The notes below the pieces were generated by a model. That model was not told where the DNA came from. It saw only the letters and a list, made by a program, of their open reading frames with translations, and made no database searches. Shown piece after piece: positions 21,698-33,880 of a stretch of 64,000 nucleotides of DNA; position 1 is the stretch's first letter, and each line of letters starts with the position of its first letter. The DNA lies in NCBI RefSeq assembly GCF_030269925.1, contig NC_085119.1:12063001-12127000 (forward strand). The letters run 5' to 3'. The translations under genes and the position numbers were made by a program. The stretch is from Bombyx mori. Taxonomy: Eukaryota > Arthropoda > Insecta > Lepidoptera > Bombycidae.

Positions 21698-22807
21698 ATT
21701 TGGTATACCTAAAAAAGAACAAAAACACAGGGAAGTAATCGTTAATAGTTAATGAACTATACTTATAACGCGTAGGCTGAGCACTTTATTGTATGTATTG
21801 TATGCACATGTAACAATAGGATGAAAGGTAGCCTACACTCTTTCTTAGGGCTCTAACTATATGCAAACCGAATTTCGTCAAAATCGATATACGTATTGTT
21901 TTGGGCGTCAAAACGTAACAGACATCCTACTTTTCTATAAATAATATTTAATATCTAAGAATGTAAAAGTACATTCAAACAAACAGAGAAGCAGAAATTA
22001 ATTATGCGGACCACTGGTTTAGGCCCTATTACCTACTCTTTTTTTAGAAACCCCGTTTTTATTTTTATTACTTTTATAATCTATTATAATCATATTTTAT
22101 AATTTTATAATAATAATAAAATTGTATAATAATATAAATTTTAGATAAGACTAATGAAAAATTTATCTAAATTGCAACAATCTATAACAAAAATTGACGT
22201 TCCACCTGCTGCCAAAATCCACTGCCAAAATCTGTTAAGGATTCTTGTGTGGACTGTGCAGTGTGACACAAACTCAAAATATTGTGCATTCGTAAACACA
22301 ATAGAAATACGAGTATAACTAATAATAAAGTTGAATATAGCCAGTCTTGAAAATTTGTAATAAGCACTATACGTTACGAACTAAATTGATAACAACGAAT
22401 ATAAAAGAAGCCGCAAGAAAATAAGGTTCCGTCCATTTTTACCCTTCTATTTTAGCTATCACCACTCCAATACGTGAGACTGAAAACCAATCAGTAACAA
22501 TCATTTTCACTGACAGTGTTAATACTGAGTATTCATTGATTAATGTGAATTTATGACAAATTTAGAAATAATTAAACAAAAAAAAGCGTTACATGACTTG
22601 TCACTGGGCAAATAATAATAAAGGTTTTTTTTAACATAACACTGTATTATTGGTTTATACTACATTATCCGGACTTCGGAGCATGAGTCACACTTATTCC
22701 TTCGAATTGTCGTAGCGTCACATGGAAAGCCCGGAAAGAAGCACTTTGAAGGAGTTATAGCATGAACTCTAATTATGTATTCCAATACATTTTAAAAAAT
22801 GACATTC
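21698..22807. other. Spacer, no gene seen
   Basis: AT-rich; T/A-rich simple sequence around 22075-22140. No exon recognised. Confidence 0.5.
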
Positions 22808-22928
22808 AATTTTTTTTTTATTGCTTAGATGGGTGGAAAAATTGGTACCCGCCTCCGGGATTCGAACACCGGTGCATCGCTCAACACGAATGCACCGTAC
22901 GTCTTATCCTTTAGGCCACGACGACTTC
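22808..22928 (-). repeat. Bm1 SINE with internal deletion
   Basis: Antisense tail (poly-T, ATTGCTTAGATGGGTGG) is joined at about 22836 directly to the tRNA-like head (AAAAATTGGTACCCGCC .. GGCCACGACGACTTC). The roughly 300-bp body is missing while both ends remain. A short direct repeat TTCAA flanks it and may be the target duplication. Confidence 0.85.
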
Positions 22929-23393
22929 AATTGGTTCAGATTGTTCTATTAATTAATTGGTTTAGTCTATTCAGTGTACGAATTTGCTACCTATAAAGAT
23001 TTTAGGACATAAATTACATTTAGAATAAATTGACGTTGTTAGATACCTCCATTCGAAGTGTTTGTGTATTTTAGTTTCAAATGGAACCATGTATTGTAGT
23101 ATAAACCAGAGCCTCTGGTTGCAATAATTATTAACTTATCGTGATGCGTTGCTCAATCCTAATAATGATATTGTCACGAGGGAGCTCATAAATAGGTTAT
23201 CAGTTTAATTATCAAATTTCCTAGTAGTAATTCGGTTACCTTGTCAGCAACATAGAATGATTATAAATGTTGCTAAATTTGTAAACGCATTTGACTAAAC
23301 CACTTTTAAATAAGTAAATTTTTATTAATATGAACCTAAATAGAAACAATACCACGCTGCAGTGTAGTATTTATATCAAAAATAGATTCGTCG
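22929..23393. other. Spacer, no gene seen
   Basis: Unique-looking AT-rich DNA. Confidence 0.5.
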
Positions 23394-23803
23394 GTCTGCG
23401 GAGGGACTTCGGTTCCCTCTGTATTTTGTACCGTATGTTCCATGGGGAGTGCTCTGAGGAATTGTTCGAGATGATACCGGCATCTCGTTCTTACCATCGC
23501 ACCGCCCGCCACCGGAGAAGAGTTCATCCATACTACCTGGAGCCACTGCGGTCATCCACAGTGCGTTTCCAGAGGTCTTTTTTGCCACGTACCATCCGGC
23601 TAGGGAATGAGCTCCCCTCCACGGTGTTTCCCGAGCGCTATGACATGTCCTTCTTCAAACGAGGCTTGTGGAGAGTATTAAGCGGTAGGCAGCGGCTTGG
23701 CTCTGCCCCTGGCATTGCTGAAGTCCATGGGTGACGGTAACCACTCACCATCAGGTGGGCCGTATGATCGTCTGCCTACAAGGGCAATAAAAAAAAAAAA
23801 AAC
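23394..23803 (+). mobile_element. 5'-truncated LINE copy
   Basis: Sense copy of the last ~400 bp of the LINE at 6.8-10.5 kb: GTCTGCGGAGGGACTTCGG, the C-terminal frame (FHGECSEELFEMIPASRSYH .. SFFKRGLWRVLSGRQRLGSA), the 3' UTR and an A-tail. Very close to the long copy, so it is young. Only the last ~110 residues are present. Confidence 0.9.
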
Positions 23804-24034
23804 TGCATTTCCGCATTGTGAAATTTCTCGACTTACAATTTTAGTTTTATGCAATACACTTATTTTCATTGCTTACCAATTAATACAATTACTTTTATGT
23901 AGGGTTAGTTTCGTTCAATAGATAAATTATTTCAAAGATGTTAACGATTGCTTCGCCTAAAATTTTGATGGTCAAACTAATTTGTACCGTAAATTTATTT
24001 TCGTTTCGGCACTGTTTGAAAATAACAATATAAA

Positions 24035-24059
24035 ATATATATATATATATATATATATA
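24035..24059. repeat. (AT)n microsatellite
   Basis: Pure alternating AT run of about 25 bases. Confidence 0.9.
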
Positions 24060-24146
24060 ATATAAAAATAAATATTCAGTACAATTATCATTTTCTTAGA
24101 CTTTGGCTAGTTGAAAGCCCATCTCATACAACAAACCACAAGATAC

Positions 24147-24430
24147 AGTTGAGTCGTCTATTATCAAAGGTGGCAATCTGTGCATTTGGACAAAAATATT
24201 TTATTGATATGTCAATACAGATTGATTTGAATATAATCGTCTCCTTCAAAGAATACGGTTCAAAACCTGCATTAAATAAAGTTTAATAGTTAACCTGTTA
24301 TTTATCTAAGATGTCGTTCCGAAGAGTTTTGTGACTGCCAATGGAATACAAAGTCAATAATTCGTTTTTCTGATTTACCAATCATTGTCCAAAAGTCAGA
24401 TTGCCGGCTTTGATAATAGTCGACTCAGTT
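24147..24430. mobile_element. 276-bp MITE, copy 1
   Basis: The element is 24151-24426. It starts GAGTCGTCTATTATCAAAGG and ends CTTTGATAATAGTCGACTC. The ends form ~30-bp terminal inverted repeats with one or two mismatches. A 4-bp duplication AGTT flanks it (24147-24150, 24427-24430). A second copy of exactly the same length lies at 58583-58858. It has no coding capacity and depends on a DNA transposase I cannot name. The 4-bp target excludes Tc1/mariner (TA). Confidence 0.9.
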
Positions 24431-25110
24431 AGTTCTTTCTTAGCAAAGAAACAATATATGTCAAACGTGAACGGAAATCGTAGGCACGCGCTCGTGATAA
24501 TAAGATGCACACTAAAGTCGGTGCTCTTCATTCGTTACTCCGAAATGTCAAATGTAAGTCTTTTTCGATGACCCGATTAATATAACAGGCCATTAAATAA
24601 AAACACTACTACCTACTTGAGACTTCACGTGATAAGCGCCTGATAAAAAATGAAATAACCACAGTATTTCTAACCGATATGATAAGATAATGTTAAATTG
24701 CTCTCCTGTTATAAGTACCGTCCTCTGACTGAATTAGTGCGTAATATTGGCTTATGAAGTTGAGTTTATAATTATATTATTTATAACAGCTGCTAGAAAT
24801 CAGATATAAAAAAGAAAGGTAAAACATTACATAGGGGTTTTAAGTGCAAAGGGTGATACCTAATATTCAACTCAGCGTTTTAATTTTATCGGTATTAGAA
24901 GAATAAGTGTAAACCAAAACCAATTCATCGTTGAAGTTGACTTTTTCAGTGTCAACATGTCCGCAGTTTTTGTCTTTTTCCTTTTTATCCTTTGGATCAA
25001 CATTATCTGGAGCAGTACTACAGTAACGGTGCTAGAAACATAACTTAAAAATAAATTATATTCGCTGATACTAGTAATTCTAAAAACAACAGTAAATACT
25101 CTTATTAATT
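24431..25110. other. Spacer, no gene seen
   Basis: AT-rich; no exon recognised. Confidence 0.5.
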
Positions 25111-25330
25111 ACTAGCTGTACTCGCCCGCTTCGCTGGGCATTTAAAATTAACATTATTATTTATTGTCATTATTATTAGGGAGTCCAACACTCATATAAA
25201 TATTAGCCTGTCCATTAAGTACATGTATTTTCTACATGGATACCAAGTTTCAAGTCAAACGGATGCATGGTTCAGTAGTTATAACGGAACATCCGTGAAA
25301 ACCACTGTAGATTTATATATTAGTATAGAT
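25111..25330 (+). repeat. Dispersed repeat ACTAGCTG..TATTAGTATAG, copy 1
   Basis: Begins ACTAGCTGTACTCGCCCGC and ends TTATATATTAGTATAGAT. It shares long blocks with 29430-29607 (GGGAGTCCAACACTCAT, ATGTATTTTCTACATGGATA). I think this is the 3' end of an RTE-type LINE or a SINE derived from one. The family assignment is a guess. Confidence 0.6.
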
Positions 25331-26037
25331 TCACTAATCCCTCTAGTCTTAAATACCTAGTATTTAGCTCAGCCATGGCGTATTTCAACTGCGCATCGGT
25401 TTGAATTACCTCAATCAAGAAGCAAACAGGTTTTTTTGTTTGGAAATTAGGAAAATTTGTGTTTGTTTGTTCTGTATTCGACCTGTATGTTCATGTCTCA
25501 AGAGGCCAGTGTTTATGGGGAAGACGTAGGTACTTCAGATAGCAATTACCAATGTTAAAGACGTGAGCTCCTACTAAAATATTAAAATCACCTCAAGAGC
25601 TTACTTAATATCTCAACTCTCAACTCAATGTCAACAAACAATAAAAAGGCTTCTGACATAAAATTTATGGCCTATTTATGTTAATCAAAAGTCTTCATGT
25701 TTTCATGTTAAAAATAATAGCGAACTTATTTATCTATTAAGGACATGCTAGTATAATCATTATGAGCATAATTAAATTATGACCTAATTGAATACAAAAG
25801 ATTGTGTATACGACAGTCTAGGTCCAGTCATCCAATTTGGAGTCGTTTGAACAATGCACACAAACAAACATGTACATAGCTACGAAACATCTGATAAATC
25901 TGTCGTATTTAAAATGCTTACAACGATAATGTTTTATCATTACATGTCTAGCTCTATCGTAGACAGTTGCTCAAAGCGGTGATCAATGTTTCAGCGTGGG
26001 CCATCTAAATTAATTAATCGAATAAATAATTTGCAGA
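25331..26037. other. Region upstream of the first transporter
   Basis: No coding sequence. It must contain the promoter and a 5' UTR exon, because TTGCAG directly before the coding exon at 26037/26038 is a good 3' splice site. I cannot place the upstream exon. Confidence 0.4.
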
Positions 26038-29000
26038 ATGGCAAAGACGAAGCAATTGAAAACTAAAGTGAAAAGAGATGGTGATTTTATACCTCCCGAT
26101 GGTGGTTGGGGTTGGATGGTTGTCATAGCTGCCGGCTTGTCAAACGTAAGTTTAACGTTTTCAATGTACTCCAGAATTAATTAAAAACGAATATCTATAA
26201 ACATAAATTCACAGGAATGCATCACTAGGCTCAGATAATTTTAAAGTTCAAAACGCCGCACTTCAAATCTAAAATTTCTTTGAAAGCACAAATAGACCTT
26301 AATCTATTAATATAGTGAAACCAAATATACACTATTATACATTAACCTGCAATAAATGTACAGACACGAAATCGCTTTTATAGATTTTACGTGCACGTGC
26401 ACAAATGCCACAACATTGTTACTTTTTGACCGGAGTGTTTTTGTAGCTTTTCTGACAGATATCGAGATGCTTGATCGGCCTACACTGAACCGTCGCGACA
26501 ACCATACCCATAGACACAGCCTAATAAGTTTCTCGCCGGATCTTCTCAGTGGGTCGCGATTCCGATCCGGTGGTAGATCTTGCGAAGCTCTTGCTATGGC
26601 TAGTGTTAGCAAATCCCCTCAGATTGACCCCAGGAGCTCAACTACCCGTCCACGAGTAGCTGGAATAGCCCCTTAAGTTGACAGCGAACGGGCAGAAAAA
26701 AACAATCATACCATTCATATCTTAGAATCTAGACAAACCGTGAACGAACTTCACGTAGCGTTCGTGTTCTTAATAGGAAATATGAAAAAGTAAAAAAACA
26801 TTGAAAAAATTCATCACTTTACAGTTAATAAACCCGATAGACTTGTATTGAATGATGCAATTATGCTCAAATCCTCCTGGCATGTAGTCATTTTACTAAG
26901 TAACATACCTAACATGTCGTCACAGTAACGTGATAATTTCATTACAGGGTGCAACAATTCATTTACTTATATTATCTTAGAATTATTCATTGTAGGTCAC
27001 ACTGTGAGTCCGGGTCACGGGGTTATACCATACAGTCCTGGTTCAAGGGATTAAAGCAACACCGAATGATTAACCAGATCGCTAGCCTATATTGTATAAA
27101 AAAAGCGTCCGATCGTCTATTTTGAAGCAAAAAAAAAACAAAAACGGGGACAGTGTTACAACTTGTTTTTACATTAATAGGGTTAAAATATCGATAGTTT
27201 TCCTGTTCAATTACATACTTAAAGTTACATACGTATGTTAATAATAATTGTAAAATCTCCCTTTTTAAAATCTAAAGGCCTATATGTGTACTCGTCGCAA
27301 GTAATGTAACTAGCGCACTCAATTAGACAGCAAATCCATTCATACATACACTTACATAATAAAAATATTGTAATGGAAAAAATCTTAGTTTTTAGTAGTG
27401 ATCAATAACATCTTCATTATGTTTTCCCTATTAACAGGCCACTCGACGTTTCAAGGAAGCACGCTTCTTATCTTGGCTTATAAAAAATAACGATAAGTTC
27501 ATTAAAAATTTCCATGGCACGAAAATAGATATTTAGACTTAAGTCTAATATGGCTATTTTTTTTAATGTTAGCCGGTTCAATTTCCTTCAATCGTTTTCT
27601 TAATTTATTCTGTTCTGTGTTAAAAAGAAATGTGTGGTGTCGTGGGACACCGGATAGGAATGAAGTTTCTTATTATAAAAATATTAATTTTATACATCTT
27701 TTATTATGACTTTTTTAATGCTAAAATTTAAAAAAAATAGATATAGATACTTTACAAAGTTATCAACTTTATTTAATTCACAATGATTTATAAAAAATAT
27801 ACAGTAAACATATGTTATTTTTTGCACGTTATTACAAAGTTAAGTCGCACACTGTGTGCATTACTAATAAAAATCTTACGTTACGGACGTTTTTTCCCGG
27901 TCAAAGTACCCCTCCGCATCGTCCCATAGGGAACTTCGTTCCAAAAACCTTTCATTTCGTAAAGTTATGTATAAAAAAACTAATTTTCACAATTTAGTCT
28001 CGCATTTTTACTATGTATGATTGTATTATTATTGTCGACATATCGAATTTTTTAGTGTTCGTGATTACGAACGACTAAAGTGTTTGAATTATTCCAATAA
28101 CTACCGCCTAATTTAGAAAAAAAACCACATTTAATCTTTCACGTTTCATTTCACCCAGAACCCGAAAAATAGTTTTAATTATGTTTACGATCCAGGACAA
28201 CCGAAGAAAAAACTAAGTTCATTTCCTCCTCCTCGTGTCGTTCTCCCCATTACTGAGGGTCGTGACTTCCCCGCTGCATCAGTTTCTCCCGTACGATTTC
28301 CCTCCATCTGCTGCGATCCTTATCTCCATGAAGGGCATTATGGAAGTTGATGTTTAGAGAAGATCGTATTTGGTCCGACCATCTCGTGGTACTGCGTCCT
28401 CTGGGACGTTTGCCATCTACATTTCCTGTCATTTAACATAGAAGTAAAGAAAAAATCTCAACTCTTGTTTTTCAGCTGTCAGCCTTGCCCATATTCCAGC
28501 AGTTCGGGCTCCTATTCCGCGACAAGTTTGCAAGACTCGGCATTTCCAGTTCGCAGACCACAACAATCATCAATATACATTCAGCCCTGAACTCATGCGT
28601 GGGTGCGTGACGCGTCCTGCACGGTAACTCTTTAATGCCATAACCGGTCCCTTCACATTGTACATACTATCAATGCAATAGATATTAGCGCTAATCTTAC
28701 TCGATAGGCCTTTAGATACGGAAGGCTTAATAGTACTTATCTAAGCGATAGACAAACCCAATTAGGAACTTTATTGTTATGATTTTACAGAGCACACTAT
28801 TATCTGATACTTCAAAGTCTAAAGATATCAAATTCGCCAAGTTTGTTGTTAACAGAGCTTAGTCTAGATGCCGTAACTACTTCTCTGGAAATTTGTTCCA
28901 CACTGTCAATGTTTGTGTCACATTAGTTACAGTAGGTACGATTCATACGATTCAGACGATTAAATATCTCGTTGTGTCTGAGCGACATACAAGTTAAGAT

Positions 29001-32000
29001 GTCAATAAGCTAACTGATTAAAACAAGGTCAGCCGTGATCACGCATAAACACAATAAAAAATAAAACAATTTCCTATTATAAAATAGATTAAACACAATG
29101 ACGAATATAATAAGCTAGTTTTCAAACAATTATTATAAACCATTTTCTATAAACATTTTCTAAACAATTTTCTATGCTCTTAACAAAATCAGTAGTCAAT
29201 CTAATCAACGTTTGATGTTCAATTCTTTAGTGGTAGTATTTTTGTATTTCAGGTTTGGCAAACGGCCCCGTATTCAGAACATTTACTTACCGTCAAGTGT
29301 CGATGACGGGAGCCATACTTGTCGTCAGCGCGCTGATGCTAACCGTGTTCGCGAATAGTTTCGTGACTTATATCATTACCTTCTCGTTACTTTATGGTAA
29401 ATATTAATAATTAAACATTCTTATTTTATACTAGCTGTACCCGTCTGCAACTGGTGTAGGGAGTCCAACACTCATAAATATTAGTCTATCCATTAAGTAC
29501 ATGTATTTTCTACATGGATACCAAGTTTCAAGTCAATCAGATGGATGGTTCAGTAATTATAACGGAACATACGTAAATACCACTGTAGATTTATATATTA
29601 GTATAGTTTTATGAAAATTATTCACAATACTACTGCTACTACTACAATGTTATAATTACATGGTTTTTATTATAAAAGCATCTACAGAGAAATTAAAGAG
29701 TGTTAAAGGCACAGTTGTGAGTGTCTTCTATATTTCAATACCGCATTTCACCAAAGACATTGTGCTTTAAATTAGTGTAAATAATACACAGTTTCTTTTT
29801 ATTCAGGTGCTGGGTATGGTATTACAAGTGCGTCTAATGCTTTAGCTTTGAATACCTATTGGAAGGAAAGAAGAAGATTAGCAACAGGCCTGTCGTGGAC
29901 CGCAACAGGCTTAGGTCCCATGGTGTGGCCTTACGTTATTACCGGTTTATACAACGCCTTCGGTGAAACTGGGGCGATTTTGATAATCAGTGGCGTGTCA
30001 CTCCATACCATTGCGTGTGCCCTGCTTCTACAACCAGTAGAATGGCATTCGAAAAAACCATCCCCAAAAACACTCGAAGAAGAAAAACTTTTAAAGGATA
30101 ATGATGAAAGAAAGAACGAGAGTGGCTACTTCAGTCAATTGACCAAAATAAAAAATCTCAGCGCCTTTTCCAGTCAATATTTATATAATGAAGACGACCC
30201 AATTAACCCTGGTTATGAAATTATAGATCCCGGTGTACCAATGATGGTACGCGCTAATGATGGGTATTTTAGTCAGTCTAGACAATCGCGAAGCAAAGTA
30301 TCTTCTAGAGATGGTTCAAATGTTAATTCACACCTGGCGTCTAAAAAACCATCAATGACAAATTTACTGGAGAACAGATCTCGGAAGTCGTCAACTTTGT
30401 ATCTGAATGAGTCCAAGAAGAACTCTTCTGCTAATCTCGGAGCTCTGGCCCAAGAACGAGATCCACTTAAACCAAAACGTAAAACTTCTATTACAACGAG
30501 AGATGATCTTATTCCGGAATCGGAAATAGAAGATTGTCCGACTCTTAAAGCACCGCAGGATTTAAAAGCAGAAGAAAAGGTGGTGGTTGAAAAAATTGAC
30601 CCAAAGCAAGCACTGGTTATTGCAGACAAAGCTCAAAAGCATTTAGCAGGTAGCAAAAGTAGCAAGAGCTTGAAATCTTTCAAAATGGATGGTCAGTACG
30701 GAGACAAATATCAAAAAGATAATCATAGTAATATATCTTTCAAGAACAATGAAGAAAATGAGGAAAGAAAATATTTACGAGACAACCACAGCAACCAATC
30801 CTATCGAACGAAACATCGACGAAAATCAAATAATTTCAATTTCGAAAGCGAAGTTTTAAAACAAGCATCTTTAAAACTAGAAGAATATTTGAAAGAGAGA
30901 GAAGACGATGTAGGTAAAGCTAAAATCATAGTTACTCCGCCGCCGGATAACAATAACGGAGAAATACGTCAAAAGGATGAAGAAGATGAAAATAACGAGG
31001 AAGAAGAAAATTTGACATTTTGCCAAAAAATCACGCTGTTCTTCGATTTAGATTTATTAAAAGACTTATCATTCATTAACCTAATGCTGGGTGTCACATT
31101 GGCGTGTTTTAATGAACTAAACTTTTCACTTTTAACCCCGTTCATCTTAGGAGACTACGGTAAATCTAAGAGCGAAATAGCTTTTTTTATGTCGTTACTG
31201 GCGGCAACAGATATTTCCATGAGATTTTGCACACCATTTGTTGCTGGCAAAATCGGGTGGGAGAACAACACCTTCTTCCTTGTTGGCGTTATGACGATGG
31301 CAATGGGGAGAGTAGGTAAATCCTAATACTAAACTCATAATTCTGTTTCATTAAATGTTAATAATATTTTACAAACGTATATTTATCAGTTTTAGCATAC
31401 AGTCAAGCCAGCTGGGTTTTGACCTCTGTAGCAGTAATAATTGGTTTCGGTAAAGGCCTACGTACTGTATTTATGGCCTTGGTAATTCCAACATATGTAC
31501 CACTGGACAAATTGCCTGGCGCTACTGGACTACAATTGATAACCGCAGGCGTTGTTTATCTGGCATTAGGACCTGTTGTAGGTTAGTATTATTGCAAATT
31601 CTATTACCGATTCAATTTAGTACTTTTTGTTTTTACTTCCCTTCTAAGTCATTTATTGGAAAATAGCTTTATTTCGCTAACAATTAGGTTGAAAATTTCA
31701 GTTCTATAGATACAGGTCAAGCGAAGCTTCACAAAGCAATAGATTTGGCTGATTGATTCATAAAGACGATACGAAATTGTAGCACCGAATTCACGTTTTG
31801 TTGAAGTGGCTAAAACTCTAAAATTCAATCTGACATTTCGGAGATTACATGAAAAACAACGACATCTTTATTTGACATTTTCTTCACAGGTTGGATCAAA
31901 GACAACGCCTCAACTGCCGTTACATTACACTGTCTGAACATTTTCACTTACCTGACAGCTTTTACTTGGACCCTTGAGAAATACATCACTGCGAGACGAC

Positions 32001-32032
32001 AAAAATCAACTGAACAAGATATGAAAGCTTGA
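26038..32032 (+). CDS. Monocarboxylate transporter-like protein (SLC16 family), gene 1
   Basis: Six coding exons with GT-AG introns and matching phases: 26038-26145, 28476-28602, 29253-29396, 29807-31315, 31396-31581, 31890-32032, giving 738 residues. A 12-helix major-facilitator carrier of the plasma membrane; family members move lactate, pyruvate, amino acids or other small acids. Signatures: PPDGGWGWMV before helix 1, and YWKERRRLATGLSWTATGLG at helix 5. The helix 8 Asp-Arg pair needed for transport in mammalian MCT1 (D302/R306) is kept as ATDISMRF. The MCT1 Lys38 position in helix 1 is Gln here (LPIFQQFG), so the substrate may differ. The cytoplasmic loop between helices 6 and 7 is huge, about 315 residues (~210-525): Lys/Ser/Glu-rich, with RKSSTLYL, SKSSKSLKSFK and a Glu-rich end. 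The start is the first in-frame ATG after an acceptor. Substrate unknown. Confidence 0.9.
26515..26700 (+). repeat. SINE-like repeat, tail type C (intron 1 of gene 1)
   Basis: Central block AGTTTCTCGCCGGATCTTCT .. GATTCCGATCCGGTGGTAGA, followed by a different 3' part (GAGTAGCTGGAATAGCCCC) and an A-rich end with CAATCAT. It shares the central block, but not the tail, with types A and B. Confidence 0.65.
28217..28432 (-). pseudogene. RTE-type LINE remnant (intron 1 of gene 1)
   Basis: A 60-codon minus-strand frame, GKRPRGRSTTRWSDQI .. KDRSRWREIVREKL .. SHDPQ, followed by a stop. The pattern (GKR.RGR...RW.D.I ... DR..W) is typical of the extreme C-terminus of RTE-like reverse transcriptases. 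Only the end of the protein and its 3' flank (GTCACGACCCTCAGTAATG) remain. A related end occurs at 54571-54735. Confidence 0.75.
29430..29607 (+). repeat. Dispersed repeat ACTAGCTG..TATTAGTATAG, copy 2 (intron 3 of gene 1)
   Basis: Same family as 25111-25330, with a shortened 5' part. It lies between coding exons 3 and 4 of the first transporter. Confidence 0.6.
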
Positions 32033-32059
32033 TTAAATTTACTGTATTTTTAACGTTTT

Positions 32060-32065
32060 AATAAA
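32060..32065 (+). promoter_or_regulatory. Poly-A signal of transporter gene 1
   Basis: AATAAA 28 bases after the stop codon; a second AATAAA lies at 32095-32100. Together they suggest a very short 3' UTR. Confidence 0.6.
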
Positions 32066-32347
32066 TAAGAATGTAAATTAATTTAGTGTGTATCAATAAA
32101 TGGAGAAACGTTACACATTCGACGATCACAAACTAAGAGTTTCTCCTGTGTTACAAGTGTCGTAAGCAAATACGAGACAACAAACAAATACTATAATATA
32201 TTCATATACATGTTGGTATGTTAATCATAGAGGTAGTAAAAGTACATGGCGAAAAGAAAACTTCCATCGAGCGGGTTATAACTCCTTTTCAAAATATTCG
32301 TAGATACAATGTTACGTCCTTACGGATCCATCAGATCCAATAACCTT

Positions 32348-32681
32348 TGCATTAGACGCCTTCAGCTCTAACACTAGGAGCAGGCGTAAGGACCCCGGTA
32401 GCCGTACTCGTAGAACTCGACAAAGATGTCGACGTGCAACCTAACCCATGCATCAGCTCGCTGAGTTTCTCGCCGGATCTTCTCAGAGGGTCGCGATTCC
32501 GATCCGGTAGTAGATTCATTCGCGAAGCAGCTGCTCTTGAGTTGTTAAGTCTCCTTCGGCGGCGCTCGGGCAACTGCTAGCAAATCCCACTCCTCCTGAC
32601 TGAGGATTTGCTCACCCACCTGTCCTGGTGAAACTGGAAAGGTCTCCGGGCCACCAGTAAACAATCACTCATAAAAAAAAA
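32348..32681 (+). repeat. SINE-like repeat, tail type A
   Basis: The most complete sense copy of type A: GGACCCCGGTAGCCGTACTC, CCTAACCCATGCATCAGCTC, the central block, CCCACCTGTCCTGGTGAAAC, and the tail GGGCCACCAGTAAACAATCA with an A run. Lies between the two transporter genes. Confidence 0.8.
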
Positions 32682-33880
32682 CAATACTGTTACATTAAGG
32701 CAAACACCAAAACTCCTTAAACACAAAAATAGCAAAACCATTTTTCATTCTTAATGCTTAATAATTCAGGTGAATAATCTTAATTATCGCCAACTAGGAT
32801 TACAAATTTCTCAGCCATTAAAATCACAAAAAAATTAGTAATATGCAATTAGTATATATCGTGCAGATAAAACTTTTTCGAAAAAACGTTACATTTTAAA
32901 ACTTCTATCTTGTGTTTTTCGGAAAGAAATCGTGTCGCATCTAACCTTCGCATTTAATTAGCAGGTATTTATAATTCTATCAATTCCTAGATTATCCGAA
33001 GCCGTAACATGTATAGACAAAACGTTCCGAATTCAACATTTATAAGGTCAAAAATTTAATCGAATTAACTGGTTATCCTTCTATGTATGCGGATGATGTC
33101 CATTAGTTGACAGTTGTGAGGCCACGAGTACACGGAGTGGGGTCAACTATCAGTGTGAGTGTTCATCCAGATGTTAACGAACTCTATGAAGAAGAAAAAA
33201 ATCTAGTGCAGTGTGAATTTTGAATTGTGTAGTAAACAAGAGTGAATATAGTCCTATCGTAATATCTGTGCGGGTTTAATTCACTATAATCAGTGCAAAA
33301 AAGTCAAATCACAAATAAATACTCTACCTACTATTTTAATTGTAGGTTTACAAACGATTTTTCATTTTTCAATATTCTTAAAGTAGGTATATAATTTAAA
33401 TCCCAAATCAATTATCCAAATTAAATTAATCCACCAAATAATCAAACATAAGCAAAAGATAACTTTAATTCTGTGCGTGACCACATAATCATTGATAAAG
33501 TTGATTTTTGTCTAATCTTTTACAGGTTGCCCAATTTTATTCACATTACATAAATGTTTTAAATAACTGATAGCTGTACTGTAACTAGTGTTGGCCTAGT
33601 TACAGAACAGCTTATCATGCGTTTATTTACAATTTACCAGTCATAATGTTAAAGATAAAGATAAAAGTAACAAAGGTACAAAAACTACTAATTAGACCAT
33701 AATAATTTCACTTTTTTTTTAAATCATACTATGTGGTCGCCATAGCGAATAGCATATGTGCTAGATAGCCACGTCGAGATACATTATTTGTGACTTATGA
33801 TTGGATTGTCGATTTGAATTTAAAGACAGTCGTCTTTGTAATGTATAGGTGAGTGTTAAGCGGTTACCGAAGTATTTTTG
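32682..33880. other. Spacer between the transporters
   Basis: No coding sequence. The less AT-rich stretch at 33100-33240 could hold the transcription start or a 5' UTR exon of the second transporter; I see no clear splice pair to prove it. Confidence 0.4.

Noticed and set aside
27600..27980. 61-codon plus-strand frame MLFFARYYKVKSH.. in intron 1 of transporter 1
   Set aside because: No splice context or domain. The region may be an old repeat (GTCGTGGGACACCGGATAGG) but I found no second copy here to support that.
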